Positions 24,323-33,259 of a stretch of 64,000 nt of DNA are shown piece by piece (the first letter of the stretch is position 1; each line of letters starts with the position of its first letter). The DNA lies in the NCBI RefSeq assembly GCF_049257235.1, contig NZ_JBMMUF010000004.1:294259-358258 (forward strand), written 5' to 3'. Source of the DNA: Pseudoalteromonas sp049257235. GTDB lineage: Bacteria; Pseudomonadota; Gammaproteobacteria; Enterobacterales; Alteromonadaceae. The notes under the pieces are model-generated. The model was not told the origin of the DNA, made no database searches, and saw only the letters and a program-made list of their open reading frames with translations. Position numbers and translations under genes: made by a program.

Positions 24323-25987
24323 ATGATAAATAAGGCAAATCTGAGTGTCAGTATGATGGCGTTGTTGATGCTCTATGGTTGCGGTGGATCTGGTTCAGAC
24401 GATAGCGATGTCAACCAAGCAAGTGTTAACGCAGGGCAAGATATCAATGCTGTTGAAAAATCTGAGGTAACGCTCAGCGCTCAAGTTTTCCCACAGGGCG
24501 GAACCTTTAGTTGGCAGCAATTATCAGGCCCCGCTATCGAAGGCCTACCGAGCTCAGAAGCTGAAATTGCTATCACCTTGCCAGATGTTAAAGCAGACAC
24601 TCAAGCTCAGCTGCAAGTCCAATACCGCGCGCCCGATACCTCCTTAGTGACTGATACCGTGATGATCAACATTGTCTCGGACAACCAGCTCCCACAAATA
24701 GTGATTGAGCAAACCGCGCCAGAGCAACTGCCATCCCAGTATGGTGACACCATAGTGATCAGCGCAGCTCAAACCACTGACCCAGACGAAAATGGCCATA
24801 TTGCTAACTTCACCTGGCAACAAACTGCCGGTATGAGTGTGAACGCAACAGGTTTAGACAGTGCCGAAATTAGCTTTGTGCACCCTCTATTAGATGAAAA
24901 TACCACTTTGCAGTGGACATTGACCGTAGTTGACGATGAAGGGGGGCAGGTTAGTACCGAGTATTCTTTGTTTTTGAATAAATCAGCGCAAGTCGTTATT
25001 GCTCATGCAGGTGGAGATCAACAGGTTAGTGAATTTGAAATCGTCACCCTCGATGCCACATCGAGTGAGACGGTCAGGGGGATCTTCTCATGCTATTGGC
25101 AGCAAAGCGCAGGCATGGCTGTATCGGTCGCTGATGCAAGCCAATGCCAGACAACCTTTATAGCACCTGATATAGACTCAGCGCAGCAACTTACATTTGA
25201 TGTGAATGTCACTGATGATCTCAGTCGCAGTGATACGGATTCGGTGATGATAACTGTGCAGCGCAAACCGTTGGGCCTTATTAACGATACCGGTATGAGT
25301 ACGTGTTTCAACAATTCGCAGTCGATCAGCTGCGGCAGTGATGACTTTATGGGTCAAGATGCTCAGCTAGGGCGTGACAGTGTAGCCGAGCGGCTCGATA
25401 AAGTAGGCCGTGGTGATATGGCGTTTGATTTTACTAAGCTCAATCAATATGCCGACGAACTGCCGGACGATGCCAGTGACTTTAGTTGCGTTCGCGACAA
25501 CATTACGGGGCTTATTTGGGAAGTCAAAGAAGTCAGCATGAATGCGTTACCTAACACCTCATTACGCGAAGCTCATAATCATTACACATGGGCGCTTGAC
25601 GGGGGGGAAGGTGATGTTGTTGGTAGTGTTCGCAGTGCTGCAAATGGTACCTGCCCAAGTAATAGTGATTGCTCAATTCAGCGTTATGTTGATGAAGTCA
25701 ACGCAACTAATTATTGCGGTGGCTCTAACTGGCGCATTCCTACTTACGTTGAGTTGATAAGTATTATTGACTACCAGCGTCATGGTCAGGCGCAAATGCT
25801 CAGCCCAGACTTTTTCCCCAATTTACCCGATGTTAATGTGCTCGGGCATTTGAATTATTGGACATCACGTACCAGTGTTGATGGTCAATCACTGTCACAA
25901 GCATTCACCATTGATATGCGCAGCGCTAATGATTTGGCTTACCCCAAAGCCAACACCGCATATGTGCGTTTAGTGCGTAACCCATAG
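24323..25987 (+). CDS. Lipoprotein with repeated Ig/PKD-like domains and a C-terminal DUF1566 (Lcl) domain
   Basis: About 554 residues from the ATG at 24323, chosen because it gives a normal lipoprotein signal, MINKANLSVSMMALLMLYGC, with Cys as the lipidated residue. Residues about 35-330 contain three PKD/cadherin-like beta repeats, each with a phrase like FSWQQLSGP, FTWQQTAGM or CYWQQSAGM and a spacing of about 95 residues. From about residue 395 comes a DUF1566 domain: RDNITGLIWEVK, NWRIPTYVELISI, YWTSRTS and YVRLVRNP. The domain is found in many secreted marine proteins; its function is not established. The next gene encodes a second DUF1566 protein. Confidence 0.85.
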   Translation: MINKANLSVSMMALLMLYGCGGSGSDDSDVNQASVNAGQDINAVEKSEVTLSAQVFPQGGTFSWQQLSGPAIEGLPSSEAEIAITLPDVKADTQAQLQVQYRAPDTSLVTDTVMINIVSDNQLPQIVIEQTAPEQLPSQYGDTIVISAAQTTDPDENGHIANFTWQQTAGMSVNATGLDSAEISFVHPLLDENTTLQWTLTVVDDEGGQVSTEYSLFLNKSAQVVIAHAGGDQQVSEFEIVTLDATSSETVRGIFSCYWQQSAGMAVSVADASQCQTTFIAPDIDSAQQLTFDVNVTDDLSRSDTDSVMITVQRKPLGLINDTGMSTCFNNSQSISCGSDDFMGQDAQLGRDSVAERLDKVGRGDMAFDFTKLNQYADELPDDASDFSCVRDNITGLIWEVKEVSMNALPNTSLREAHNHYTWALDGGEGDVVGSVRSAANGTCPSNSDCSIQRYVDEVNATNYCGGSNWRIPTYVELISIIDYQRHGQAQMLSPDFFPNLPDVNVLGHLNYWTSRTSVDGQSLSQAFTIDMRSANDLAYPKANTAYVRLVRNP

Positions 25988-25999
25988 GAGTGAGCCGAT

Positions 26000-26506
26000 A
26001 TGAAACATATTCTCTGGTGCTGTGCTGCGATAATGAGTTTTTCAGCCAGTGCACAAACGTGTTATTCGTTAAGCGTCACCACACCTACAGAGCGCTTTAC
26101 CATTCATGAAGATGGTACGGTAACTGACACCCACACCGGGCTTATGTGGCAGCGTTGTAGCTATGGACAAACGTTTGATGCGCAACTACAAAGTTGTACG
26201 GGTGATGCACAACAACTGACGTGGCAGCAAGCGCTGCAAAACGCTCATGCTAATGAATTTGCAGGTTTTGATGATTGGCAGGTACCCAACGCAAAAGAGT
26301 TGGCGAGTATTGTTGAGCGCACATGCGTGGAGCCTAGTATTAATCTCAGTGTGTTCTTAAGTGCAGATAACGATAACTACTGGAGCAATACCTCGGCAAT
26401 AACCCCCGCTGATCATGCTTGGGTCTATGAGTTTTACAGCGGTAAAAATAGCCTTCATGACAAAACTGCTGACGTGTATTTGCGTTTGGTACGTTACCAG
26501 CAATAA
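26000..26506 (+). CDS. Secreted DUF1566 (Lcl) domain protein
   Basis: 168 residues with a signal peptide cleaved probably after SFSASA. The remainder is a single DUF1566 domain: THTGLMWQRCSYGQ near residue 45, WQQALQNAHANEFAGFDDW, VPNAKELASIVERTC, YWSNTSA and YLRLVRYQQ at the end. Five cysteines in the mature part suggest disulfides. It lies 12 bases after the larger DUF1566 lipoprotein, in the same orientation and with an identical closing motif (LRLVR/VRLVR), so the pair probably acts together at the cell surface. Confidence 0.85.
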   Translation: MKHILWCCAAIMSFSASAQTCYSLSVTTPTERFTIHEDGTVTDTHTGLMWQRCSYGQTFDAQLQSCTGDAQQLTWQQALQNAHANEFAGFDDWQVPNAKELASIVERTCVEPSINLSVFLSADNDNYWSNTSAITPADHAWVYEFYSGKNSLHDKTADVYLRLVRYQQ

Positions 26507-26593
26507 GTGCTTACATTTTGAAACTGTTGGTTTATTGTTCACAGCGCATAAATTAGATAGGCTTAGGTCTCGTTAAAAGAGGGACTTACAAGA

Positions 26594-26779
26594 ATGACTA
26601 TTCGTAAGTATTTATGGCTGTGGGCATTACCGCTGGCACTGATTTGCTATGCGATTGGGGCAGAAAAAGGCGTCATCGCCATGCTGATCATAGGCGGCAT
26701 TTTAGAATGTGCCTTTTGGGTTGGCTTGTTTAAACGCAATAAAGAGAAGCATCGCCAATCACATCAACCTCCTCAGTGA
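26594..26779 (+). CDS. Small two-helix membrane protein (61 aa)
   Basis: 61 residues: two hydrophobic segments (YLWLWALPLALICYAIG and VIAMLIIGGILECAFWVGLF) followed by a basic tail (KRNKEKHRQSH). GAGGG lies 10 bases before the ATG. No family recognised. The 3' end overlaps that of the convergent solute-binding protein gene by 7 bases. Confidence 0.6.
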   Translation: MTIRKYLWLWALPLALICYAIGAEKGVIAMLIIGGILECAFWVGLFKRNKEKHRQSHQPPQ

Positions 26780-28125
26780 ACCTCAGGTGCTGTGGACTTA
26801 TTTTTTACTAACACACCTTGAGGTGAAAACTCCCCTAGCGTGGCGTTTATCACCTTTTGCAACTGCGGGATCAATGGTTCGAGCTCCTTACTCACTACAT
26901 GATTTAAGTGAAAGGTTCTCAACGGTAAAACATTGAAATCATCGCGATAAACGTCAACATCACCAGCAACAACAGAAAACAATACATATTCTACGTCGCG
27001 TCGTTTTAACAGCGCAGGCGCTAAGCCGATTTGTTCGTTGATTATCGTCCTAGCCTTGATATTGAATTGCGCCAAAGAGTCTAGTGTTCCTCTGCCAGTC
27101 AAAATCGTGTTTTTAGGATTATCTAATACCTCTAGATTACAAGGCATAGTCTTATCACACAGTAAGATATGCTCACCCTTCGCCAAACTGGGTTCAATGA
27201 CCATGATGTTGTTGAATTGGCCCATATTTGATCTCACTCTCACCACATCCATATCTGATAACCCCGCATTTAATAGCACCAGTCCTCTTCTTGCTGGCAC
27301 CGGTTCAAGCTTCAACTCGATACCTAATTGCGCATAAGTGTGCTTAATAAACTCAATGAAGGGCTCAATGCCTGGGGTTTTAATATAGGTGCCTGAGAGG
27401 TGTGTGGGTTTGATGAAATCTGAATTAACAACGTCGGTTTGCTGCATTGCATCATTGATAAGTGTTAAAGGGTTGTGTGTGGTATCTGTATTTCGCAACG
27501 CCACCACCAATGGAATGTCTGCAAATTGCTTGACCATTTTCAGTGCTGAAAATTGCTTTTTACTTACGCTGTGCTCAAGTATTTCTGCAGTAGCAAGAAT
27601 CAACTCCACATCACCTCGCATCAGCAAATCAACAAGCCCTTGCTCTGTGCGAGCGTGACGTATGGTGTTTTTATATTCATCTAATACAGATTGAATGGTG
27701 TCAGGATACACATAGCTTGAGACAACACCTACTTTGTACTGCTCAAAAATACTCACGAGGCTTTGATAGTTAAGGTGTTTGTCCTTGTGGGTTAGTAGCC
27801 CAAGGGACGATGAGCCTAGAGGCTCTGAAGCGCTAAAGCCCTCTTTGACTTCTGAAGGCCATGCAGGGTAATACCCTATGTAGTCACCCTGTGCGGCGCG
27901 AATTTGTGCTTGATCCCAAGGTAAATAATCAACATCTAAAGTGATCCCTTGTTGTTCAAGTTTTGTGCGCAAAGCGGCGATGGCATCGCCTCCATTTGCC
28001 ATTTTGGCACTGGCATAGGGGGGCCACTCTAAGGATGCGATTTTCCATCTCAGTTCAGATGCGAACAAAGATAGGGGCAATATCAAAATCACCAACACCC
28101 CAACGTACAGAGGGGACTTATGCAT
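26773..28125 (-). CDS. Periplasmic protein with two solute-binding (SBP_bac_3-like) modules in tandem
   Basis: 450 residues with a signal peptide (YVGVLVILILPLSLFAS). The first module (residues about 25-240) starts WKIASLEWPPYAS and includes VDYLPWDQAQIRAAQGDYIGYYPAWPSE, typical of family 3 extracellular binding proteins. The second (about 245-450) starts near GTYIKTPGIEPFIEFIKHTYAQ and contains VPARRGLVLLNAGLSDMDVVRV. No transporter permease or ATPase genes are adjacent, and no kinase or GGDEF domain follows, so it is an orphan. It may act as a sensor ligand-binding protein or with a distant transporter; ligand unknown. Confidence 0.75.
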   Translation of the reverse strand: MHKSPLYVGVLVILILPLSLFASELRWKIASLEWPPYASAKMANGGDAIAALRTKLEQQGITLDVDYLPWDQAQIRAAQGDYIGYYPAWPSEVKEGFSASEPLGSSSLGLLTHKDKHLNYQSLVSIFEQYKVGVVSSYVYPDTIQSVLDEYKNTIRHARTEQGLVDLLMRGDVELILATAEILEHSVSKKQFSALKMVKQFADIPLVVALRNTDTTHNPLTLINDAMQQTDVVNSDFIKPTHLSGTYIKTPGIEPFIEFIKHTYAQLGIELKLEPVPARRGLVLLNAGLSDMDVVRVRSNMGQFNNIMVIEPSLAKGEHILLCDKTMPCNLEVLDNPKNTILTGRGTLDSLAQFNIKARTIINEQIGLAPALLKRRDVEYVLFSVVAGDVDVYRDDFNVLPLRTFHLNHVVSKELEPLIPQLQKVINATLGEFSPQGVLVKNKSTAPEVH

Positions 28126-28325
28126 AGAACAGGCTCCGGTTTAAAGGCGTGTAAGAGACCTGTGCCATATCAGCGGTTTATCTTTACACACCCACTATAT
28201 GAAAAAGTATAACAGCTGCATGGGCGACCGTTGGTAAATTTTATACAGTATTTCATACAGTGTTCTGTGGCGCTTTTGCTGCAATTTTGCGATGATAACT
28301 CCATCAAGGTTTGCCGCTTACGAGT

Positions 28326-29378
28326 ATGAAGAAATTCATTCACATTGATATGGACTGTTTTTACGCTGCTGTGGAGATGCGTGATAACCCCGCGTTGGCA
28401 AAAGTGCCGCTGGCAATCGGTGGCAATAGCCGCCGTGGCGTGTTATCAACGGCAAATTACATCGCCCGAGAGTACGGTGTGCGCTCAGCCATGTCGAATT
28501 ACCATGCTAAACAATTATGCCCTGACCTTGTTATCGTCCCAGGTCGCATGCAGGTATACAAAGAGGTGTCGCAACAAATTCGTGCCATTTTTGCGCGCTA
28601 CACAGACCAAGTAGAACCCTTATCACTGGATGAGGCTTACCTTGATGTGACTGACTGTGAGCTATGTAAAGGCAGTGCCACCTTAATTGCCCAGCAAATC
28701 AGGCAAGAAATTTTTGCACAAACGGGTTTGACTGCATCCGCGGGGATAGCCCCCATAAAGTTTGTTGCCAAAATTGCCAGTGATGAGAATAAACCCAATG
28801 GTCAATGTGTGGTGACACCAGAACAAATCCCACAATTCCTCGCTGCATTGGATCTCAAAAAAATACCTGGGGTAGGCAAAGTCACCATTGAGAAACTGCA
28901 CATGCTTGATTTATTCAAAGGGCAGGATGTTCTCGATAAAGGGTTAACGTGGATGCAACAACACTTTAGTAATTTCGGTGCGTCTTTATATCAAAAATGC
29001 GCAGGGCAGGTGATTGGCTCTGTGAGAACCGAGCGAGTACGCAAATCACTGAGCGTTGAGCACACGTATGAGTACAACAAAACGTCGCTTGAGCAATGCC
29101 AACAGGCGCTACCTGCGTTACTTGATGAGTTGCAGCAACGCTTAACCAAACAGCAATTGCACAATTGCATTAATAAGCTGTCAGTAAAAGTAAAGTTCGC
29201 GAATTTCCATGTGACTACCGCTGACCAAAGCGGTCGCACCTTAAATATGGATGTGTTCAACGCCTTGTTAGCCAAAGCGTATGAGCGAGGCCACACTCCC
29301 GAAGTGCGTTTATTGGGTTTAGGTGTGGGGATAGATCACCATAGCAGCGATACCTTGCAATTAAGTATCTTAGACTAA
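28326..29378 (+). CDS. dinB: DNA polymerase IV (Y family)
   Basis: Error-prone translesion polymerase. The ATG at 28326 gives MKKFIHIDMDCFYAAVEMRD, the standard start (a TTG at 28311 would add five residues). Catalytic acidic residues are visible in DMDCFYA and in PLSLDEAYLDV near residue 103; the helix-hairpin-helix KKIPGVGKVTIEKL is near residue 180, followed by the little-finger domain. 350 residues is normal. The region upstream has two direct ACTGTAT copies on the reverse strand that resemble LexA half-sites but no full SOS box, so damage induction is not shown by the sequence. Confidence 0.96.
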   Translation: MKKFIHIDMDCFYAAVEMRDNPALAKVPLAIGGNSRRGVLSTANYIAREYGVRSAMSNYHAKQLCPDLVIVPGRMQVYKEVSQQIRAIFARYTDQVEPLSLDEAYLDVTDCELCKGSATLIAQQIRQEIFAQTGLTASAGIAPIKFVAKIASDENKPNGQCVVTPEQIPQFLAALDLKKIPGVGKVTIEKLHMLDLFKGQDVLDKGLTWMQQHFSNFGASLYQKCAGQVIGSVRTERVRKSLSVEHTYEYNKTSLEQCQQALPALLDELQQRLTKQQLHNCINKLSVKVKFANFHVTTADQSGRTLNMDVFNALLAKAYERGHTPEVRLLGLGVGIDHHSSDTLQLSILD

Positions 29379-29429
29379 AGCCCTACTGAATTTATCTTCT
29401 GTGCTGCTATTGTACATGAGTGTTATTGC

Positions 29430-29466
29430 GCCTAAGGCAAGTGTATAAAGCGCTTATGGCTTAGGC
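29430..29466 (+). other. Inverted repeat between dinB and the CstA-type gene
   Basis: GCCTAAG (29430-29436) pairs with CTTAGGC (29460-29466). It lies 30 bases upstream of the transporter ATG and could end dinB transcription or form a leader structure for the transporter. There is no T tract. Confidence 0.35.
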
Positions 29467-29496
29467 TAAGTCATCATTAAAACAAGAGAGAAGACT

Positions 29497-31173
29497 ATGC
29501 AATCAGTAGTTATTGTCTTGCTTGGGATCATCGGCATGCTCTTTGGCTGGTTCGTGTATTCTAAGTTCATAGCTCAAAAAATCTTCCAAATGGATGATAA
29601 GTTCGTCACTCCAGCCCATGAGTTGCAAGATGGGGTGGATTATGTGCCTACTAATAAAGTCGTGTTATGGGGGCACCACTTTACCTCTGTTGCAGGTGCA
29701 GCACCGATTGTAGGCCCGGCAATTGCCGTGTATTGGGGCTGGGTGCCCGCGGTACTTTGGGTTGTTCTTGGCACTATTTTCTTTGCTGGTGTGCACGATA
29801 TGGGGGCATTGTGGGCCAGTGCTCGCCATAAGGGTAAATCAATGGGGGCGCTGTCAGAATCGGTCATAGGTAAACGTACTCGCTCACTGTTTATGATTGT
29901 CGTGTTTCTAGTATTGCTGATGGTCAATGCGGTGTTTGGCGTGGTCATCGCCAACTCGTTTGTGGCTCAGCCTACCGCCGTTTTCCCTGCGTGGTCAGCA
30001 ATATTAGTGGCGCTGGTGATAGGCCAATTGTTGCGTCGAAAAGTGCCGTTAATTCCACTGTGTGCAATCGGTGTTGGCATACTGTACGCCACTATTTACA
30101 TGGGCAGTTCAATGCCTTTGGCGCTGCCAACAGAAATGTTTGGGCTGAGCGATAAAGCGAACTGGATCATTATTTTATTCATCTATGCAGCGATAGCCTC
30201 GCTATTACCTGTCTGGATGTTGTTACAGCCCCGTGACTTTATCAATGGTATGCAGCTGTTGGTGGCTTTATTGTTGCTTTATGGCGCGGTGTTTGTATCA
30301 ATGCCTGATATTACAGCCCCGGCATTTAATACCCAAACAGCGGTAGATACGCCGAGCATCATTCCACTGCTATTCGTTACCATAGCCTGTGGCGCGGTAT
30401 CTGGTTTCCATGGCATTGTGTCCTCGGGCACCAGTTCTAAGCAACTCGATAAAGAAACGGATGGTCGCTTTGTAGGTTACCTTGGTGCGGTAGGTGAGGG
30501 ATGTTTGGCACTGATCACGCTTGTTGCAGTCAGTGGTGTTGCATTAGCTGTATCGCCAGAGGAATGGCATGAAATCTATAGTCACCTTGGCGCTGGCAGC
30601 GTTGGCGCATTTATAAGCGGTGGGGCAAACCTCATCGAAAACGGCTGGGGGATCCCAACAGAGATTGCCTCAACATTATTGGCGGTGATGGTGGTTCTGT
30701 TTGCAGGTACGACGATGGACTCAGGCGTGCGTTTGCAGCGTTATATCATTCAAGAGTGGGGCGATATCTACAATATTGGCGCTCTTAAAAATGGCATTAT
30801 TGCGACCTTTGTTGCGGTTGGTTGTTGCTTGTTGCTCGCCTTTGGAGCGGGTGGCTCATCAGGTAGCGGTGGTATGATTATTTGGCCACTGTTTGGCTCT
30901 ACTAACCAAATACTGGCAAGCTTAACCTTGCTGGTTATCTCTGTAATGTTGATTAAAGCAGGGCGTCCTGCCAAGTTCACCTTGATACCCATGGTATTTG
31001 TATTGAGCATGGCATTTTTTGCCGGTGTCATTAAGTTGGCTGAGTACTATCAACAAGGTAACTGGTTACTGGTGACACTCGATGCCATAGTGCTGGTGGT
31101 GAGTGTGCTGGTGATGCTAGAGGCATGGTCTGTAATTGTTAAGCATAAGCGTGAAGACTCAGCACAAAGTTAA
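29497..31173 (+). CDS. CstA-family carbon starvation transporter
   Basis: 558 residues with about 15 membrane helices. The family signature GHHFTSVAGAAPIVGPAIAV is at residues about 59-78, followed by FAGVHDMGALWASARHKGKSMG and GFHGIVSSGTSSKQL near residue 310. CstA and its relative BtsT are peptide or pyruvate transporters in E. coli. This protein is about 140 residues shorter than E. coli CstA and belongs to the shorter form common in marine bacteria. It stands alone downstream of dinB. Substrate (pyruvate or peptides) is inferred only from the family. Confidence 0.88.
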   Translation: MQSVVIVLLGIIGMLFGWFVYSKFIAQKIFQMDDKFVTPAHELQDGVDYVPTNKVVLWGHHFTSVAGAAPIVGPAIAVYWGWVPAVLWVVLGTIFFAGVHDMGALWASARHKGKSMGALSESVIGKRTRSLFMIVVFLVLLMVNAVFGVVIANSFVAQPTAVFPAWSAILVALVIGQLLRRKVPLIPLCAIGVGILYATIYMGSSMPLALPTEMFGLSDKANWIIILFIYAAIASLLPVWMLLQPRDFINGMQLLVALLLLYGAVFVSMPDITAPAFNTQTAVDTPSIIPLLFVTIACGAVSGFHGIVSSGTSSKQLDKETDGRFVGYLGAVGEGCLALITLVAVSGVALAVSPEEWHEIYSHLGAGSVGAFISGGANLIENGWGIPTEIASTLLAVMVVLFAGTTMDSGVRLQRYIIQEWGDIYNIGALKNGIIATFVAVGCCLLLAFGAGGSSGSGGMIIWPLFGSTNQILASLTLLVISVMLIKAGRPAKFTLIPMVFVLSMAFFAGVIKLAEYYQQGNWLLVTLDAIVLVVSVLVMLEAWSVIVKHKREDSAQS

Positions 31174-31283
31174 GCGCATAACCAAGGCAATAGCAGCGTA
31201 AGCTCTTGTTGCCATGGCGTCTTTACAGTGCGTGTCACGTGAGTGAGCGCAGCTAGCAAAGGCGCGCCAAATCACCGATAATG

Positions 31284-31316
31284 AAGGTCCTTTGTTTTTA
31301 ATTAGGACCTTTTTTT
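31284..31316 (+). terminator. Intrinsic terminator abutting the aminopeptidase start codon
   Basis: AAGGTCCT (31284-31291) pairs with AGGACCTT (31304-31311), followed by T run 31310-31316 and then immediately ATG at 31317. The AGGA that would serve as ribosome binding site for the aminopeptidase gene is in the 3' arm. It may end cstA transcription, but its position implies control of the downstream gene as well. Confidence 0.8.
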
Positions 31317-32858
31317 ATGTCTTTTGCACACGCACTTACTTGCGCTAGTTTGGATGCAGTGACCAGCCAAGGTCAGTTCGATGCCCTGATTATTATCAGC
31401 GACAGCATCAACTCACTTCCTCAACCTTTTCTTAATGTATTGCAGCAAAGCAGTGCAGTTGATAGCCGCATTGGTAAGCAGTGCGCACTTGTTGTATCAG
31501 ACTCAGCGCCGGGTCAACGCCTAGTTCTTGCGCCTACAGGGCCTCTAAACAGAGATTATGATGATGTTCGTCGCGTCTTTGCTGCAGCTAAGGCAGGTAT
31601 TGAAATTGCGAAACAAGCAGGAGCAGTAAAACCAGCGCTGTATGTACATGATATCAGTCATCGCGCAGGTTATGAGTTTGCCTCTGAAGTTGCTTTTTTA
31701 GGGGCGAACCAAGCGTTGTGGCAACCTCTCGAAGCACGTGAGTTTCACGGCAGCGAGATTTCACCGATTGAAGCAATTGGTGTTGTCGGCGCATCAGATG
31801 AGCAAGTGACTCACATGAATGCCATTGCTGCTGGCCAATACGCAGCACGTGATTTATGCGGCACCGAGCCTGAGCGTATGGCACCGCCACGTTTTGCAGA
31901 TTATTGCGTGGACTTATTTAAAGGTTCATCAGTGAGTGTTGAAGTGATCAGTGACATCGACACCATCGACAAAGACTACCCACTATTGAGCACGGTTGCG
32001 CGTGCATCTTATGCTGTTGAGCGTCATCATCCGCGCGTTGTGAAAATGCAGTACGTACCACAGGGTGATGTTGAGCGTACGCTTATCTTCGTGGGCAAAG
32101 GTCTCGTTTATGATACAGGTGGCGCAGACCTCAAAGTAGGTGGCTTTATGGCGGGTATGAGCCGTGACAAAGGCGGCGCAGCATCTGTAGCTGGCTTTAT
32201 GAAAGCGGTAGCTCAAGCGCAGCCCAAGGGTGTTAAAGTCGTTGCTTATTTAGCGGTCGTACGTAACTCAATTGGCTCTGACTGCTTCGTACCAGATGAA
32301 ATTATCACTAGCCGCGAAGGCATTCGCGTGCGTATCGGTAACACCGATGCGGAAGGGCGCTTGGCAATGGGTGACCTATTGAGCGAAGCAAAAGACTTGG
32401 CAAAAGGTGAGGTGAACCCAGAAATCTTCACTGTAGCAACACTTACAGGTCATGCTGCACGTGCAGTCGGGCCTTATAGTGCGTATGTTGAAAACGGTCC
32501 AGCACGCGCGGCAAAAGTATCACAGCAATTAGTTGAACATGGTGACTTATGGGCAGACTGTGCTGAGGTGTCACGTTCACGCCGTGAAGACTACGACTTT
32601 GTTCAGCCGCGCACGATGGCGGATCATTTGCTTTCAAGTAACAATGCGCCGTCAGCTGTCACTGCGCGTGGTCACCAGTTCCCAATGGCTTTCCTAGCGA
32701 TTGTTTCAGGTTTGGACAAACATGGTCTTGATAGCGAACAGCCGTTGCCATATGTGCACATGGATATTGCGGGCAGTGGCGTTGAAGGTGGTGATTGGCA
32801 ACATGGCAAGCCAACAGCGCCTACGGTTGCTGCGCTATTTGCAAAATACTGCCGTTAA
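31317..32858 (+). CDS. M17 (leucyl aminopeptidase) family peptidase
   Basis: 513-residue cytosolic metallopeptidase. Metal ligands and catalytic residues of the M17 family are present: GKGLVYDTGGADLKVGGF near residue 260 (Lys, Asp), MSRDKGGAASV (Asp) and NTDAEGRLAMGDLL near residue 345 (Asp, Glu, Arg). The motif MSRDKGG departs from the usual MKYDMGG, as in a subgroup distinct from PepA. A second M17 enzyme, PepB, is at 50618. The start codon follows a terminator hairpin with no gap, and the only ribosome-binding sequence lies inside that stem. Confidence 0.9.
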   Translation: MSFAHALTCASLDAVTSQGQFDALIIISDSINSLPQPFLNVLQQSSAVDSRIGKQCALVVSDSAPGQRLVLAPTGPLNRDYDDVRRVFAAAKAGIEIAKQAGAVKPALYVHDISHRAGYEFASEVAFLGANQALWQPLEAREFHGSEISPIEAIGVVGASDEQVTHMNAIAAGQYAARDLCGTEPERMAPPRFADYCVDLFKGSSVSVEVISDIDTIDKDYPLLSTVARASYAVERHHPRVVKMQYVPQGDVERTLIFVGKGLVYDTGGADLKVGGFMAGMSRDKGGAASVAGFMKAVAQAQPKGVKVVAYLAVVRNSIGSDCFVPDEIITSREGIRVRIGNTDAEGRLAMGDLLSEAKDLAKGEVNPEIFTVATLTGHAARAVGPYSAYVENGPARAAKVSQQLVEHGDLWADCAEVSRSRREDYDFVQPRTMADHLLSSNNAPSAVTARGHQFPMAFLAIVSGLDKHGLDSEQPLPYVHMDIAGSGVEGGDWQHGKPTAPTVAALFAKYCR

Positions 32859-32869
32859 TTAGACACCAT

Positions 32870-32905
32870 CAAGAGGTGAGGGAAACCTCGCCTCTTGTCA
32901 TTTTT
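32870..32905 (+). terminator. Terminator after the M17 peptidase gene
   Basis: CAAGAGG-GAGG and CCTC-CCTCTTG form a near-perfect stem around GGAAA, followed by TCATTTTT, 11 bases after the stop codon. Confidence 0.75.
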
Positions 32906-33259
32906 GCAAAGTGATTTAGTCTCTCCTTGCAATATATAGCGAGTACTCAACCCTTCTATACCCCCAGCGAACGCTGCTTGTTGGCGCTGTTATCGCTCAT
33001 TTGTATGACTTCCATCAAACTCAGGGGCAAAACTGCATAGCGACAGTGCAATTTAGCTGCTAACTTTTATTAATATCAAATCCGTTAAGTATGCAATCAG
33101 ATAGAGCGCTCGGTAGCGGATATTCCGCCCACTGAAGTGATCGGTACTTAAACGAATGTGTAACGTCCCTACCTGCAGCATGGGAATGTGCAAAGAGCAT
33201 TGCCGTATTTCTTTGCTACCGATTTAACATCATGTAGTCGCATCACTTAGAGCAGATAT
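32906..33259. other. Intergenic region upstream of the hybrid kinase
   Basis: No convincing gene is seen here. The region holds a repeat copy at 33072-33162 whose left arm (33072-33091) matches the palindrome upstream of btuB at 17 of 20 positions; its right arm (TACTTAA at 33145 onward) matches less well and inner stems such as GCGGA-TAT-TCCGC lie between. The kinase promoter probably lies in the last 100 bases but no clear -35/-10 pair was found. Confidence 0.5.

Noticed and set aside
28243..28261. Full LexA (SOS) box upstream of dinB
   Set aside because: Only direct half-sites (ACTGTAT) are present; the spacing and second half do not fit CTGT-N8-ACAG.
33156..33227. Short frame MCNVPTCSMGMCKEHC in the gap before the hybrid kinase
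   Set aside because: No ribosome binding site and no recognisable family; a chance frame is more likely.
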